DNA from: Fennellomyces sp. T-0311
Lineage: Eukaryota; Mucoromycota; Mucoromycetes; Mucorales; Lichtheimiaceae
Assembly: GCA_025266875.1 (NCBI GenBank)
Contig: JALLLT010000019.1
Coordinates: 124,001 to 188,000, forward strand
Direction: 5' to 3'
Length of the DNA stretch: 64,000 bases
Made by a program: the position numbers and the translations under genes. Shown in pieces: positions 23,811 through 35,345 of this stretch; position 1 is the stretch's first letter, and the number at the start of each line of letters is the position of its first letter. The notes beneath the pieces were generated by a model. The model had not been told where the DNA came from, ran no database searches, and saw only the letters and a program-made list of their open reading frames with translations.

Positions 23811-24776
23811 TCCCAACCTTACCCTTCCATGTTTTTGTTGTATCACTATGGACAAAAGTATCCACTCCGTTTACTTATGGTCTTATATATCTCTGTCCTT
23901 TATGCCATTAATAAACGTGGCATGGTTTTTTTTAGTCTTTAGACACGCACTTTCTATGGGCTTGCCGGTCAACCTTCACTCCATGATGCCATGTACTCTT
24001 GACGAGAATGGCAATCATATACTAGAATCATGGATCCTTACGATCGAGCTGGGCCCTCTGAAAAAGCGCGGTAGCTTGACTGCTGTTTACATTTAGACAG
24101 GATCAAGCGAAGGAATGTCAGCTATACAGAAATAAGCTGTCAAGTATCAAGAGACCAAAGTTTTATATGACCCAGCTTACGTGAAACGGCAAGTGGGAGA
24201 TGTCAAGGTTAATGGCCATTTATAGACTGTTACAGACGCCCAAGTACGCCCGGTCATAGAACCCTGTCAAGTACCTAGAAGCTCCTTAGCGCAACTCTAC
24301 CTACCCTGCGAAATTGATTTCAAAAGACGACCTACGTGCAAAGAGACACCGAAGCAGCGATTTCCTGCAGGTACACAGGTACCCCAAGCGTAGTTTTTAC
24401 TTGCCGGACAGAGCAGAAGAAATATGTATCCTTGTAAGGCAACGGAGAAACGTGCAAGCAGAAATCGTGGCTCAAAGCGAGGGGCAAAAAACGGATCGCG
24501 AAAGTTATTCGAAACAAGCAGTGCAACGACCTGCTGCTCTTCGTCAGTCCGTCCATAAAGTGGTGGAGCCAAATGATGGGTCGGCACTAACTGTCGTCAC
24601 TGTTCGCATGTGGCAACCAGCTATGTGCCAAGATCACGATACTGAGAGCGAGTAACCCGTACAGTGTTTCATTCCAGGAGCCCCATTTGGTCAATCTGAG
24701 ATCAATATTACTTAATCAACTTCAAATGATCCCGCTGATCTTTTTATAACCACTAAGGAGAGCGGAGTAGAACAGT
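23811..24776. other. Intergenic, no gene recognised
   Basis: Frames of about 110 codons at 24314-24655 (plus) and 96 codons at 24297-24587 (minus) overlap each other and carry no recognisable motif. I do not support either as a gene. Confidence 0.5.
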
Positions 24777-26181
24777 ATGGCTCACGAACCTCATTCTACT
24801 CCAACGATCAAACCGGAACCAATGGCCGATTCTGACACTACAACGACAGAAGCGCCCTTACGAGGTTACATTGACACCGATTGCTAAAGATCCCTTTCAG
24901 ATACTGAAACGCGCTCTTTTGTAACTAGAGCGCAATCCCATGGTGGTTCCCGCGGATCCAGGACCCAAAAGCCGCAAAAGACCGATTCCATGGGACACTG
25001 ATTCGGGAACAGACGGTGATGGCTCTTCAATGGAACGGCTGATCAAGTGGATATTACGCGACAACAATTTCAGACGGTGGCGCAGAGGTGTAGGAGCCAA
25101 TAACGAGCCAATCACCAAAAAATCATTGATCGATGAATTCCTTGGAGAGCTGCAGAGTGCCGGCATCGATTATCGCAAAACAGCCGACGTTCAAACCAAG
25201 GTGTATCAGCTGGAAAACGATTTCGAAAAGTCGCGTCAATGGTTGGCGAGCAATGATAAACCGGAGAATAGTGCGCTGCATGATGCTTCAACACGAGGTA
25301 AATGTTTTGCAAACAAGTCATTATGCGCACAGCCTAAAACAGTGGATGTATACCAGAAACCGTCGGGCAGAAATGCAAGTACTATTATCGTCTGGAACCT
25401 GTGTTTGGCGAGTTTATCCCCTTTTCAAAAGATATTCTTACGCGTCGATCCACTCATGGACGACCATCCAAAAGCTCCACACCGCCTGCTAGCACATCTG
25501 CCCCCGTAGCACCCGCATCTGCACCTTCCCAGCATATTCCGATCTCACCAAGAACCTCTTCATCAGCACCAGCTACCCAGTCGCTCGTGGCAAACGAAAC
25601 AATCCAAGCCGCGCTTACTGCATTCGTCGATCGTTTACATCAACCAAGTGCTGTTACTTCACAGTTACCGCTGCAGACAGTCATTGACTTTCGAACTACT
25701 GCTCCCGTCTCATTGCCAGGACCACCGTCAAATGGATGTAAGTAATGTCGTGGATAGACATTTATGGGCGCTTACCAGGGTATATACATACATCCTAGCA
25801 ACTGGGCTACTACCACCGCCACCACAGAGGTATCCTCCACATCAACCGCCACCTCCTCCTCCGTTACCGTATAACGACCCTATGCCGTTGACAGCCACAC
25901 CACAGTGCGGACCAGAAAATGTTCAGTCGATAATGGGGGGTGAGCGAATTGCGATAGAAAAACTCAGACTTGCAGAGAGAAAGCACGGAGATCGCATGGA
26001 ACTCAAGAAGCGCAAATTGGCAATGTTGGAAAACCAATCGGCGAAGGAACTGGATATCAAGAAGAGAAAAGCGACGGCGGAAATATTAACTGCACATGCG
26101 CAGTTGATTTCTGAACTTCGGTCGTTGGGCTTGCCCAATAGTGAAATCATCGACTACATGAAAAAGGCAGAAAAGCTGTAA
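24777..26181 (+). CDS. Myb/SANT-like DNA-binding domain, coiled-coil protein
   Basis: Four exons, 24777-24864, 24929-25297, 25357-25737 and 25799-26181, join in frame to 406 aa. Residues about 60-115 have a trihelix/SANT-like pattern seen in many fungal and oomycete proteins: LIKWILRDNNFRRWRRGV, ITKKSLIDEFLGELQSAGI, then VQTKVYQLENDFEKSRQWL. A KCKYYYRLEPVFGE segment follows across the exon 2-3 junction. The middle is Pro/Ser/Thr-rich, and the last 90 residues form a Lys/Glu-rich coiled coil ending LRSLGLPNSEIIDYMKK. The architecture (SANT-like domain plus terminal coiled coil) is common in proteins linked to, or derived from, Harbinger/KDZ-type transposons, but no transposase or terminal repeat is nearby. 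The first donor (GTTACA) is non-standard, so exon 1 is the least certain part. Confidence 0.7.
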
Positions 26182-26339
26182 TAAAAAGTGTTGACCATTG
26201 TCTGCAGTACTTTCGCGCGCCTTGATATTTCTGCTGGCTCTGTACCTTATTGGCTTGCTTCTTTGTAATGAAACAAGCGATGTTTATTATCGTAGTTATA
26301 TGGAGCGGTTGCTTGGGCTGGTGCGCTATGTTACTATCA

Positions 26340-26995
26340 CCCAATATGTAGAACGATAAGCGTACACCTATTGACCTGTAACGGTCGTTGTCCTTTTTGA
26401 TGCCCCAGCAGATATAAATGTCTTCGTCCTCGCTACAAGAAAGTACGGGATGGATAAGGAGGATGCAGCCAGAAGTATATTCGGTCGATGATGATCTATG
26501 TTGCGTATGTAGTGCGTCGCTTGTGCTCTGTGTATATCTGTAGCCTGATGGGCTTTATCCTGCATCCTGGTATCCATGGCTACTAAGGTCACACATTCTT
26601 CCGTATGAGCTGCTTCAGCGGACGAATCGCGTAACCGCCAGTCGATCAACAGATGAATCAATTGTTTTTTGTGCACGCAGGAATAAGCATGGACGCCAAG
26701 TTCACATAATCTCCACCGACGGAACAGGCAAATGGTCTATTGACCATGTTATCAGGCAGCATGTTCTCATATACTATACGCGTTCCGTTTACTCCGGCCC
26801 GTGATGGTAGCATCGCAGTTTCCTTTCGTATTGCATGAAATACTGGGTTGTCAGTGCCAGAGTCAATAGGAACACCGAATAACAATATGGTGAAATCCTT
26901 TCCTCCGAGAGAGAATAAAACTGGAGCATCAAATTGCTGAGGTTGTTGATGGCCAATGATGCCATCTTTGGGCTCCGAGAATTATGTTACTAAGA
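26340..26995 (-). pseudogene. HET-domain gene relic, copy C (C-terminal part)
   Basis: On the minus strand, translated pieces match HET copies A and B in order. A piece resembling FSELKNGI lies near 26960, then LLFGVPIDSGTDN and AMLPSRAGVNG (26885-26760), then a segment aligned to the region around ECITLESSFIRAC. At 26340-26390 IKKDNDRYRSIG aligns with the copy A/B motif near the C-terminus. Frameshifts separate the pieces, and the N-terminal HET domain itself is missing. It is a truncated, non-functional copy lying next to the Myb/SANT-like gene. Confidence 0.8.
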
Positions 26996-28687
26996 GTGAA
27001 TATTCAGCCATGCTCGTATTTGTCATGGTAACGATAAAAGTCGTCTAATGGGTGAACGTGGGCTTGTCGTTGGCAGTTAGCAGCAGTTGAGGGGGGGGAC
27101 GGGGAAAATCGGAAAGAATCGGAAGATATAAAAGCTCGTGCTGCGCCTTTTCTTTTTCTGCGACTCTCTTCGCGCATTCGAACGGTAAGTCTGCTGCTCC
27201 CCATTTCATTTGTTGTAAATTGGTAGGGTAGAGAGCATACTTTGTCAAGTCTTGCGGAACCTACAGGGCGGCGATCTCGACGGCTACAGGGCGGTATTCG
27301 GGGTATTACAGGGCGGTGCTTGGGTGGCCATGGCGGGGGGTAGTGTTTTCTTTAGTTACAGGGCGGGTTCTATGAACTTGCGGGGCTGGGCTTTGGATTC
27401 CTACATAGGTAGGTCGTCCAAGTACTGCGGGGCTGGGTATTCAGTTGCTGCGGGGCTGGGCAGTCGATGCTGCGGGGCTGGGGATCCAATGGACTTCTTT
27501 ATCCGTTGTAAATTGTTGAAGGAAAGGACTCGGATACGAAGGATACAAGAATAGGGAGAAGCAGCTTACTAGGTTTGCATCGAAGAGACGAAGGGTGGCG
27601 CCACCCTAAGCAGAAGCAGCCGGACGCGGCGAGCTACTGCGAACCACACACACACAAACTGCCGTCATTGTACGGATAATTTTTCAACCTTGGGTCAAGG
27701 TCTTCGGGCCTAACCCTCCACAAACAGATAAGAAAATGACAATACCAACGCATGAGTGATGGCCATCACCATTGTGAATGCCAATCGCGATTGCGTTCTC
27801 TCGCTTGGTCGAGTGATCGATCTTGCAGGAATAGAGGAGCGACCTATTCGGGTCACTCCAGTTGCGACACTCAAAACCAGTGTTCCTTTCAGCACATGCT
27901 TTGATATGTTGTGTGTTGAGCTTATTTATGGATGACTTGTAGTCCTATTTCTATAGGACCATGATTACCTTTTCACGGTACAGAAGTTTAATGAATTATG
28001 AGGCCATGTCTGAAAAAACCCCCACATAGGAGAAACGTGATATGTACGCTCCATTTGTAAGTGTCTAAAAGACAAAGGCCGTCATCTTAGATAAGGGTGT
28101 TCACTTGGGCCGGACCGATTATTTTCTGTAAGTAATTTCTGCAACGGCTCCAGTGCAGCTCTTGGTACTCGTCTCTGCAAAAAATGGCATGGACTGTGTG
28201 ATTGAATTGCGTATATATCTGATGGCGTCTTTCAGAACCCTTTGCGACGGGTTAACAATTTTTTTTGTCAAATGGGTAGTTTGCGATTCCAAACTGGGGC
28301 GCCAAATTAGATATTTAAGTTGAATACCAAGTATTAGATGGCTTCTGCCGCTGTTCATGAACTGATTTGGTGGCCTGAAGACTCTCCAAGCATCTCGAAA
28401 TCGTATACCATATGGTCAAGTTGTTATCATCATGAAAGCGACTGAAGCGCATTACAAAACCAATAGCGTATGATCTGTCAAATTCACCCATGTGTCACGG
28501 GTAAAAATGCACGTTACGGCTAATACAAGAATATCACGGGACAAGTATCCCTTCTCAAGCGTCCTCATCTGCTTACTCCATTGACGCACTATGTGTCGCA
28601 TTCATATATTCAATATCGCTATTATCTTCGGATTGACATTTTTTTCATGGGTAAAAAAAAGCTTGTCTATTCTCCTTAGAACAACAC
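26996..28687. other. Intergenic with GC-rich repeats and a promoter-like start
   Basis: No protein gene is supported. A TATAAAAG at about 27126 is followed by a GTAAGT donor at 27184, then by GC-rich spaced repeats (27262-27482) and a CTTACTAG acceptor-like site near 27566; these could belong to a spliced non-coding transcript. From 27600 to 28687 I see nothing beyond short unrelated frames. Confidence 0.4.
27262..27482 (+). repeat. GC-rich spaced repeats (TACAGGGCGG and TGCGGGGCTGGG)
   Basis: TACAGGGCGG occurs at 27262, 27285, 27307 and 27357. TGCGGGGCTGGG occurs at 27379, 27426, 27449 and 27471. Spacing is 22-23 bp or about twice that, so two related 22-23-bp unit families are arranged head to tail with diverged spacers. 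The G-runs could form G-quadruplexes. The local GC content contrasts sharply with the A+T-rich surroundings. Confidence 0.8.
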
Positions 28688-29277
28688 ATGAAAAGACATC
28701 AGTCTTGCCTGGGAAAAAAATACATTTCTTTAATTAGAGAATAGACATGCTTTTTCAGAAACGAGCTTAAATTTGAAACTTTTTTCAGTCATCTCGTTAC
28801 CATTATAATTTCGACAATAAAACTTCTTTATCTCATTGTTACTTTTTGTTAGCATTTTCCTCCTTTTGAATCACGAGAATGAAGAGAGCGTTTAGGATAG
28901 ATAGTAAGAATCGAAGAGGAAGACATAAAGTTATAGAAATTTCCAATGAGGTTTACAGGCTTGTAATGTGCTCTTCGAGAACTATAAGCATTTTTCAAGT
29001 CAGATAGTAAGAAAACCATCATACTCGAAGTATGAATTAACCGATACTGACATGTTAAGACACGATACAACCAATATCAAATTTTATAAAGCTATAGTAC
29101 TTACAAGATCTGATACATGTCTGGTTGGATCGTTACCAAGAATATTATTTAAGTAAAAGAAAAGTTGAAGTTGTCGAGAAGATTATGAAAAAAAAAGGAT
29201 GTCTAAAATCCGTCAAATATAATCTCTTTTCTGAAAAGCATGTATTTTTTCCCAGGCAAGACTGATTTCTTTTTCAT
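28688..29277. mobile_element. 590-bp inverted-repeat element (MITE-like)
   Basis: Arms of about 38 bp at 28688-28725 and 29240-29277 are inverted near-copies: ATGAAAA...ATCAGTCTTGCCTGGG followed by an A-run and TACAT. Just inside and outside the left arm a further palindrome (GTCTATTCTC and GAGAATAGAC) makes a nested hairpin. The interior has no coding capacity. The layout fits a non-autonomous DNA element, though I cannot identify a target-site duplication. Confidence 0.6.
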
Positions 29278-29490
29278 CAATCGGTCTTTTTTTTCGTTAT
29301 CGTATTGGCGCTGGATTGCCATCAACTAGGGATGAGTAAACATTACCGCCCAAACGGCGAGCAGATGATATCTACTGATTCTAGCAGCAACACAAATAAC
29401 TATTTGTATTAATAATAAGAAGAATAATGCTTTTATAAGTATTATGTATACGTTTCATTGCCCATATAGTCAGAGAGTACACTTTATAGA

Positions 29491-31529
29491 TTAACCAATT
29501 ACAGTTCGCTCCATGTCGACACTAAATCTTGCGCCGTTTACGCTATATGGTACTGCATTCTTACCATGCTTTTTATCTTCACGCATATCAGTAATTTCTG
29601 CTTTCCAGCATCCAGTTCCAAGTCCATTGTACCGAGGTATTTTATGTTGTACTAACTCCTCTACTTGATCCCGTGTAAGTTCCACACCATCGTCTTCAAG
29701 TGATATGTTGGTGAAACAAGCTTGCTTCAAGTTTGGACTGTAACGAAGCATTTGCTCTAATCCTCTGTTGCTAACTCGCTGGAAGCGTCTGGGCGCGGGA
29801 TACTGCGTTTTTGACGAAACCGCGGAAAGGTGAGGCAGCCCCGCCAAAGCATCGAGTGCGGCAAAAGATAGATCATTGATATTGATAAGATTTAGCGTTT
29901 CAATGATCGAACCACGGAGCGCGATGATAAACTCCACGGACTCATCATCTGTCATTCGGTTACTGACACAAAGATCCATAAATTTGAGCGTCGGTAATAT
30001 GGCGAGACTTCGTAGTGATTTGAATCCAAGCGGTGTATTGAGGCAAATCCGTATCGATTCGAGGCTTAAATTTTGGGCTACGCTATGGAGTAAATATGCA
30101 ACGGCTTCATCTTGTTCCACTTCTGGGTCGTGTTTCCATCGGATTCCTGCTAGTGAAAGACGCTTTAATTGTCTTGGATACATAATAGTACGACTGGGCA
30201 CGGCGGTAGACACTAAGGTTCCGGACAAATCGAGCTCGGTCAAACCAGGAAATCGTTCGAGTAGCGTTATCAGCGAAAGTTCCTCTTTGAAATTGGTGGA
30301 AAGCTGTAAGAATTGCAAATGATTCATTGGATGAAGAAGGCTAATCGCGGCTGAATCAATATTCAGGTACAAACTTGACAGCTGAAGGTTGACCAATGAA
30401 GGGCAATGATTGAGTAGCACGACAAAGGATTCTGCACTGAAAAAAATATCGCTTATAGTCAGCGTTTGCAATCTTGACAGTTGTAATGATCGAAATAGTG
30501 AAGTAAAGTCGTCCTTGTGATCGTTGCTGTAGTTGTTGTGAATGGCTAGAATTTCCAAGGTACTTTGGTTTCCTGCAAGGCATCGTGCTATCTGGTCCAC
30601 TGTATAACAATTGGCTGTGCTGAGGTATCGAACACCAATATGATCAGTGATGTATGGATCGGGACCTTTTGATCGGCCAAGTACGGGAGCAAGTATAGTT
30701 GAGAGATAGTTAATCTTGGGACACCACGAGAAAAGTGAATCAAAGTCAGTGAAGGGCCTGGATTGGTATCGACTGTGTCTCAGCGGTTCACTGATGAAGC
30801 AACGCAGGTCGGGGCATTTTTTTAAGATGCATTCAAGCTGATCTCTGTCTATCGTATAACCCAGAGACAGGTGTTTCAGCTTTGTATTGCGATCGATGGT
30901 AACTTTTGTTGAGGAAGCTTGATTCTGACTACTACGAGGTATGGTACGGAGAGCAGTGAAATGAGTAAGTTCGGGACACACGTTGAGTATGTGGGGCAAC
31001 AGAATCGAAGATAGATGATCAGGCAGTGTCAAATGTGTCAAGTGCGTCGCAAGCGTTCCCAATGCGTCAACGAATGTTTTCTGATCCATAGTGGATGCAC
31101 TCGCATCGAGCTCTAATCACAACGTCAGTAAACCCAACGTTTGCTGCTGTACCCTATATCTTTACCAAGAGATTGAATTTCTGTGCATCCCCAATCCACA
31201 AGCTTCTGTACCAAGACGCACAGCTCCCTGTCGTCTGCTACATTAACATAGAGGTGCTTTACATGGCTTCCCAGACATCGTTCACGGCTTCTGTAGTCAT
31301 TGTAGACGTCATTTGAACCAAGCGTTAGATGCTTCCATAAGTGCTGCGTATACTGTGGAATTGCGCTGTCCCAAGCTTGGCAAACGGTCATACATCTCAA
31401 ACAATCTTGCTGACTCACGTAGGAGAAAATCTCAAGGATGATGTCGCTGGGTAATGCAGTCATGAATCCGACATTCTTCAATTCCTTCTCGTCTGCCTCG
31501 GCAGCATTGTCGATGCCGCTGATGGTCAT
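29491..31529 (-). CDS. F-box/LRR protein, copy B
   Basis: Exons 31529-31166 and 31112-29491 are joined by a 53-nt intron (CTGAC branch) and encode 661 aa. The start at 31529 aligns with the paralog's start; an ATG 19 codons upstream is less likely. The F-box spans residues about 22-65 (ALPSDIILEIFSYVSQQDC, CQAWDSAIP). LRR-like segments fill the rest, for example CPELTHF, CPDLRCF, CPKINYL, LLNHCPSLVNLQL and YSPNLKQACF. By family it would be a substrate receptor of an SCF ubiquitin ligase. It is the only one of the three local copies with no defect, and it has a C-terminal extension of about 30 residues after the shared KIPRY motif that copy A lacks. Orientation is opposite to copy A. Confidence 0.85.
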
Positions 31530-33010
31530 CGCGTGAGAAAGAAATAAAAAGGGCTCAGTGATACCATATATGTGTATTAGCGCCACTCCGTAAACCGTAC
31601 TTGTTCGTTTATTAAATCTTGGTCATTTACGAGAGATGCCAGCCCACATTGTCTCATAAAGTTGACGATTCAATTGGTATTATCCTTAAAATACCCAGCA
31701 ATCAGCAAACAATGAACCATCGATTATCTGACAAGTATCGATGCATGCAATGCAATTATGTAGTCCAGTCCAAGTACCTATATGTTGCCTAGTTAGCATA
31801 AAGAATAAAGACCAACTATATGACATTGTATATGACTTTGCCCAGATACATTTTACTGCTGGATGATATCCTTATGGATATGCAATATACCGCGAAAAAG
31901 AATATCAACTTAGATAACCCCCGCCTGGTATGCCAAGCGCAAGCAATTCGAGTTTGGTATCGTCCTCTTCCTGGGTGCGCATAACGACTTTCAAAGACTT
32001 CATTTGACATTTACTTCCGTTACTTTTTATCAATCATTAATCAATTTGATAGAAAACATATTCCTAATCCTTTACACGTGGAACAAGATGAAAGAAAGGA
32101 CCCTTAACCACGTGCTTGCTATTTCTCACTTTGACATGATGTCCCTTTCGTGAAAAATAAAATAAATGAGTTAAAGTGTTGAATTCCGTTGCCACACGCA
32201 CTAGCAAAATGTGGCACGAACGTGTTACACACACCATACGGCACTTTGAAAAACAAGTTACCATCCCAGGACGTTACCGAGAAAAAGTACGGGCATCTGG
32301 ACCCGAGGGGGGGGGAAGGCGGGGCGAAGAGGTTACACATGGAGCCTTTGCGGATCAATGGGTTTTGATTGTAAAAGATTTGAAAAAAAAAGTTCAATAT
32401 GAACTTTTTCAGGTCATACCGTGCAGAATACTCTTCAATTACTACAAATTACTTGTCTTTCTTTCGATTAAATGTAATCGGTTACGTGATATACGATATC
32501 AGCAGATTGGTCTTGTGCAACGTTAGCCAATGTCATGCAACGCCCTACAACAGCTTTCGGGCATTGTTGCTATCCACCGACTATAATGTCATATGTTCAT
32601 CATTGAACGTTATCGAAAAAAACCTATATATGATTACAAGTGCGAATTATGTAAGGGGGTTGGGTTTAGAAAAGAGGAGTTTTTTTTTGAAAGGGGTGGG
32701 GGTATATATGTCGCAGCAGGATCATGAACGTGCAACCGCGCTAATTTTTTTTTAGCTTGGTCGCGATATGGGGGGGGGGGTTTACACATCTTTGGTTTTC
32801 CACGGTGTATATAATTGTTATTAAAGAACTGGTATGTATCCAAGAACATCTCTCCTATTTTACCCTTTAGTGTGCATATATTGAAGTCAAAAAGTCAATT
32901 ATACGTTATGATGCGTTTGTTGTTATTTTTTTTATGGTTGGACATCCGTTTCCCCTGTTTCCTATTCCTGGAAATGTCACCGTAATACTCCAGCGCCACG
33001 TTTAAACGGA
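31530..33010. other. Intergenic, no gene recognised
   Basis: Homopolymer G runs occur at 32309-32317 and 32771-32780, along with A/T tracts. Short frames on both strands overlap one another and lack motifs. The last 100 bp are the promoter of the small secreted peptide gene. Confidence 0.5.
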
Positions 33011-33018
33011 TATAAATA
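33011..33018 (+). promoter_or_regulatory. TATA box of the small secreted peptide gene
   Basis: TATAAATA lies 67 bp before the ATG at 33078, followed by a CT/CA-rich leader typical of well-expressed fungal genes. Confidence 0.65.
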
Positions 33019-33077
33019 CTCTCGCTTATCCTTTACCATTCCAAAAAAAAACAACTTGCCTCTTTCACACACGTAAA

Positions 33078-33266
33078 ATGCTTTTTTCCTTTCTTCAAAT
33101 TTCAGTTGCTTTATCGCTCTTTGCATCAAACATCAATGCATTACCAGTTTTCGATGCGGATTTGGCGGCCAATCCTTTTGTCCATGATGCCCGTGTCAAC
33201 TACTATGAACGAAGAGCAGCCATGATGGATACCCGGGCCATGATGCTGGAAGATGAAACTCTCTGA
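33078..33266 (+). CDS. Small secreted peptide (62 aa)
   Basis: A single-exon gene. Residues 1-21 form a signal peptide (hydrophobic core QISVALSLFA, predicted cleavage after NINA). The mature part is about 41 residues, has no cysteine, and contains paired Arg-Arg in YYERRAAMM, a possible Kex2-like processing site, followed by Met-rich DTRAMMLEDET. A clear TATA box and pyrimidine-rich leader precede it, and a long A/T-rich 3' region follows. No family is recognised. It could be a secreted signal or effector-type peptide, or a cell-wall peptide. It lies inside the accessory HET/F-box region. Confidence 0.7.
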   Translation: MLFSFLQISVALSLFASNINALPVFDADLAANPFVHDARVNYYERRAAMMDTRAMMLEDETL

Positions 33267-34639
33267 ATTGAAAACGCTGTGGCAGGATCACGATTCCAAT
33301 TCCTTTCTGTAAATCTCTTTCCTACCTCTCTTCCACATATTTCGCAATGTAAAAAGCTATTCAATATGTAAATTCATCTACAATACATACGTTTTTTCCT
33401 CAAAGTTTTTTTTTTTTTAAAAAAATGGGTCTTAGCGCACTTATTCCCCTGGTTTTAGCTCCTATAAAAAAACGCCCTTTGGTTTGGTCTAATATGCAGG
33501 CAACCAATGTTTCACTTGTGCAGATCAAACAGGCGCTACAAATTTGCAATCTCCTATCGGTGAATCTGCATTCCAATAACCCAAGCTGTATACGAACCAT
33601 TTCATATAACGATGCAGTGGTAGAGCAGTGTTTTCAACTTTGCTATACCTATGATACGGCCAAGAGAAGCAATGTTTATGAAGCCGCTTAAAGTTTAGCT
33701 CCAGTGCAGAATCTTAGAGTATGCGTTAACAAAACAAGTAGTAAAATAGAAGATTCTGGGATTGCTTTAATCAGTGGATTACGTGTAGGTGCCATATTTG
33801 ACGGACGATGCCGCGGTTGCCATGGGGAGGACGAAAATGTGTTTAGCTAATATATGTTGGAATCTAAATAGGATGTAACTTATCAAGCAATGTTAGTGCA
33901 TTGCCTCAAATTTTTAATTCTGATACATTTTGTATGAAAGTTAATAAAGATAGTTCTAGCGATATTATCCAGGGCTCAGGACCGGTATGAGCCGCTGGTC
34001 ACCAGTCATCTTGAACGGGTAGAGCTGTTGGACTGTGGCCCGAAAATCTGAGTGCTCAGGCCAACCGAAACTATTGCTTATCGAGATGGAATAAGTCTCT
34101 AGGACAAAGTTGTATGTTTTCCACAATAAAGCCAAAAACGAAATGGATGGTTGTGGGTAACTAAAGGTTCATGTGTCAAGAAATGGTGCTGGTCGTCGCA
34201 ATGAGAGAATTATTACATGTTTTCGATATTGGACGGCGTATGTAAGCGGTCATTATCATCAAAACAGTAAGTGATTGCGACGCATTCAACCTGATATTCA
34301 ACTACAAATCACTTTATATCGAAGGCTTGCTATCATATCTTTGTATTCAGTTGTGCTGAGCTACGTACAACTTCTTTTAAGTTTCTACCTGGAAACATCG
34401 ATCCACACAATATCTTCGGGAACCCCTAAATCTTGATAGGACCGACAATCGTTCGCTTATCTGGGACTATGCCCGACTGAGCATCTTTAATTGAGCCATC
34501 ATCTGTGCTTGGTGCCCGTCAGCGTCTGTCCTAAACGGTCAGTCGTCCGGTCTGATCTTCCGAGCTCCGAACTCTAATGAAGATATCTACATTTCTCTCC
34601 CTTCTTTCAGTTGTTGTTGATACTTCTGATAACTTACAG
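33267..34639. other. Region with possible LRR-like relics
   Basis: An 88-codon frame at 33425-33691 is followed, in the same frame after a stop, by a segment with leucine spacing like the F-box/LRR genes (LRVCVNKTSSKIEDSGIALI), and near 33980 by LERVELLDCGP. Stops and frame changes interrupt it. It may be debris of another F-box/LRR copy, but similarity is too weak to call. Confidence 0.3.
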
Positions 34640-35345
34640 ATCTCATGTCGAAATGCATACTTGAAGATAAATTTGTAACAGAAATGATTTTGGAAACCAT
34701 TATGGGTGAGTTTCGACGACTCGTTTCGGCATTGCACTGATAAAGAACTAGGGAACCATGTCAAAAGCCTTTACGCATCGCAAGCTGCGGATGGCGCGAT
34801 GGAAAGAGGGCAGATGCTTTGTATGCCCCAGTCCAGCCGTGTTCAGCGCATCTCCCCCCAGTCAATATGGAAGGTCAAAACATTGTCAATACGATATCTA
34901 CCTATTGACTGCGACAGTATTGAAGCCATATATACTATACGCACAGCAACATTGATGCAACTGCTCTAACTATTGGTGTAAAGACCGTAACTGGCGAAAT
35001 TGTAAATGACTTCGAAGATACCACAGTTCGGCCGTTTCTCCAAGACTTGCCGAGCACGTACTGGGCTGAAAAATATTTAGCATCACCCCAGCGACAATTC
35101 AGCAGGATCTTTCGAATAAGAACAGGACACTGTACCCTTTAGTTCCATTGGAATATGTGTTTCACTAACAAATATGCTCCTTGAAAAGCGTGGGACACAA
35201 GGGCGATCTTACTGTTCAACGTTTACACGTTATTGCCAAGAATGCATTGGAACACAAAATCCAGTAGCATGATGCAACAGTGGAAGCCTTGGTCGACGCG
35301 TGCCTTGGAACAAGGAATCGTTTCAAAAGGATCCTAGACGCTTTT
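34640..35345 (+). pseudogene. F-box/LRR gene relic, copy C
   Basis: From 34688 the translation has WKPLWV, SFDDSF, then ELGNHVKSLYASQAADG, which aligns with WKHLTL, then CLGSHVKHLYVNVADD of F-box copy B (just after its F-box). KVKTLSIRYLPIDCDSIEAI follows with LRR-like spacing. The F-box proper is not recognisable, and stops and frameshifts occur within 300 bp. Later fragments to about 35700 may belong to it but cannot be aligned confidently. Confidence 0.6.

Noticed and set aside
23617..24096. 159-codon open frame after the zinc-finger gene
   Set aside because: It runs through the CA microsatellite, which is stop-free in this frame, and it has low-complexity content and no homology.
24297..24655. 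Frames of about 100 codons on both strands upstream of the SANT-like gene
   Set aside because: They overlap each other and lack recognisable motifs, promoter or splice signals.
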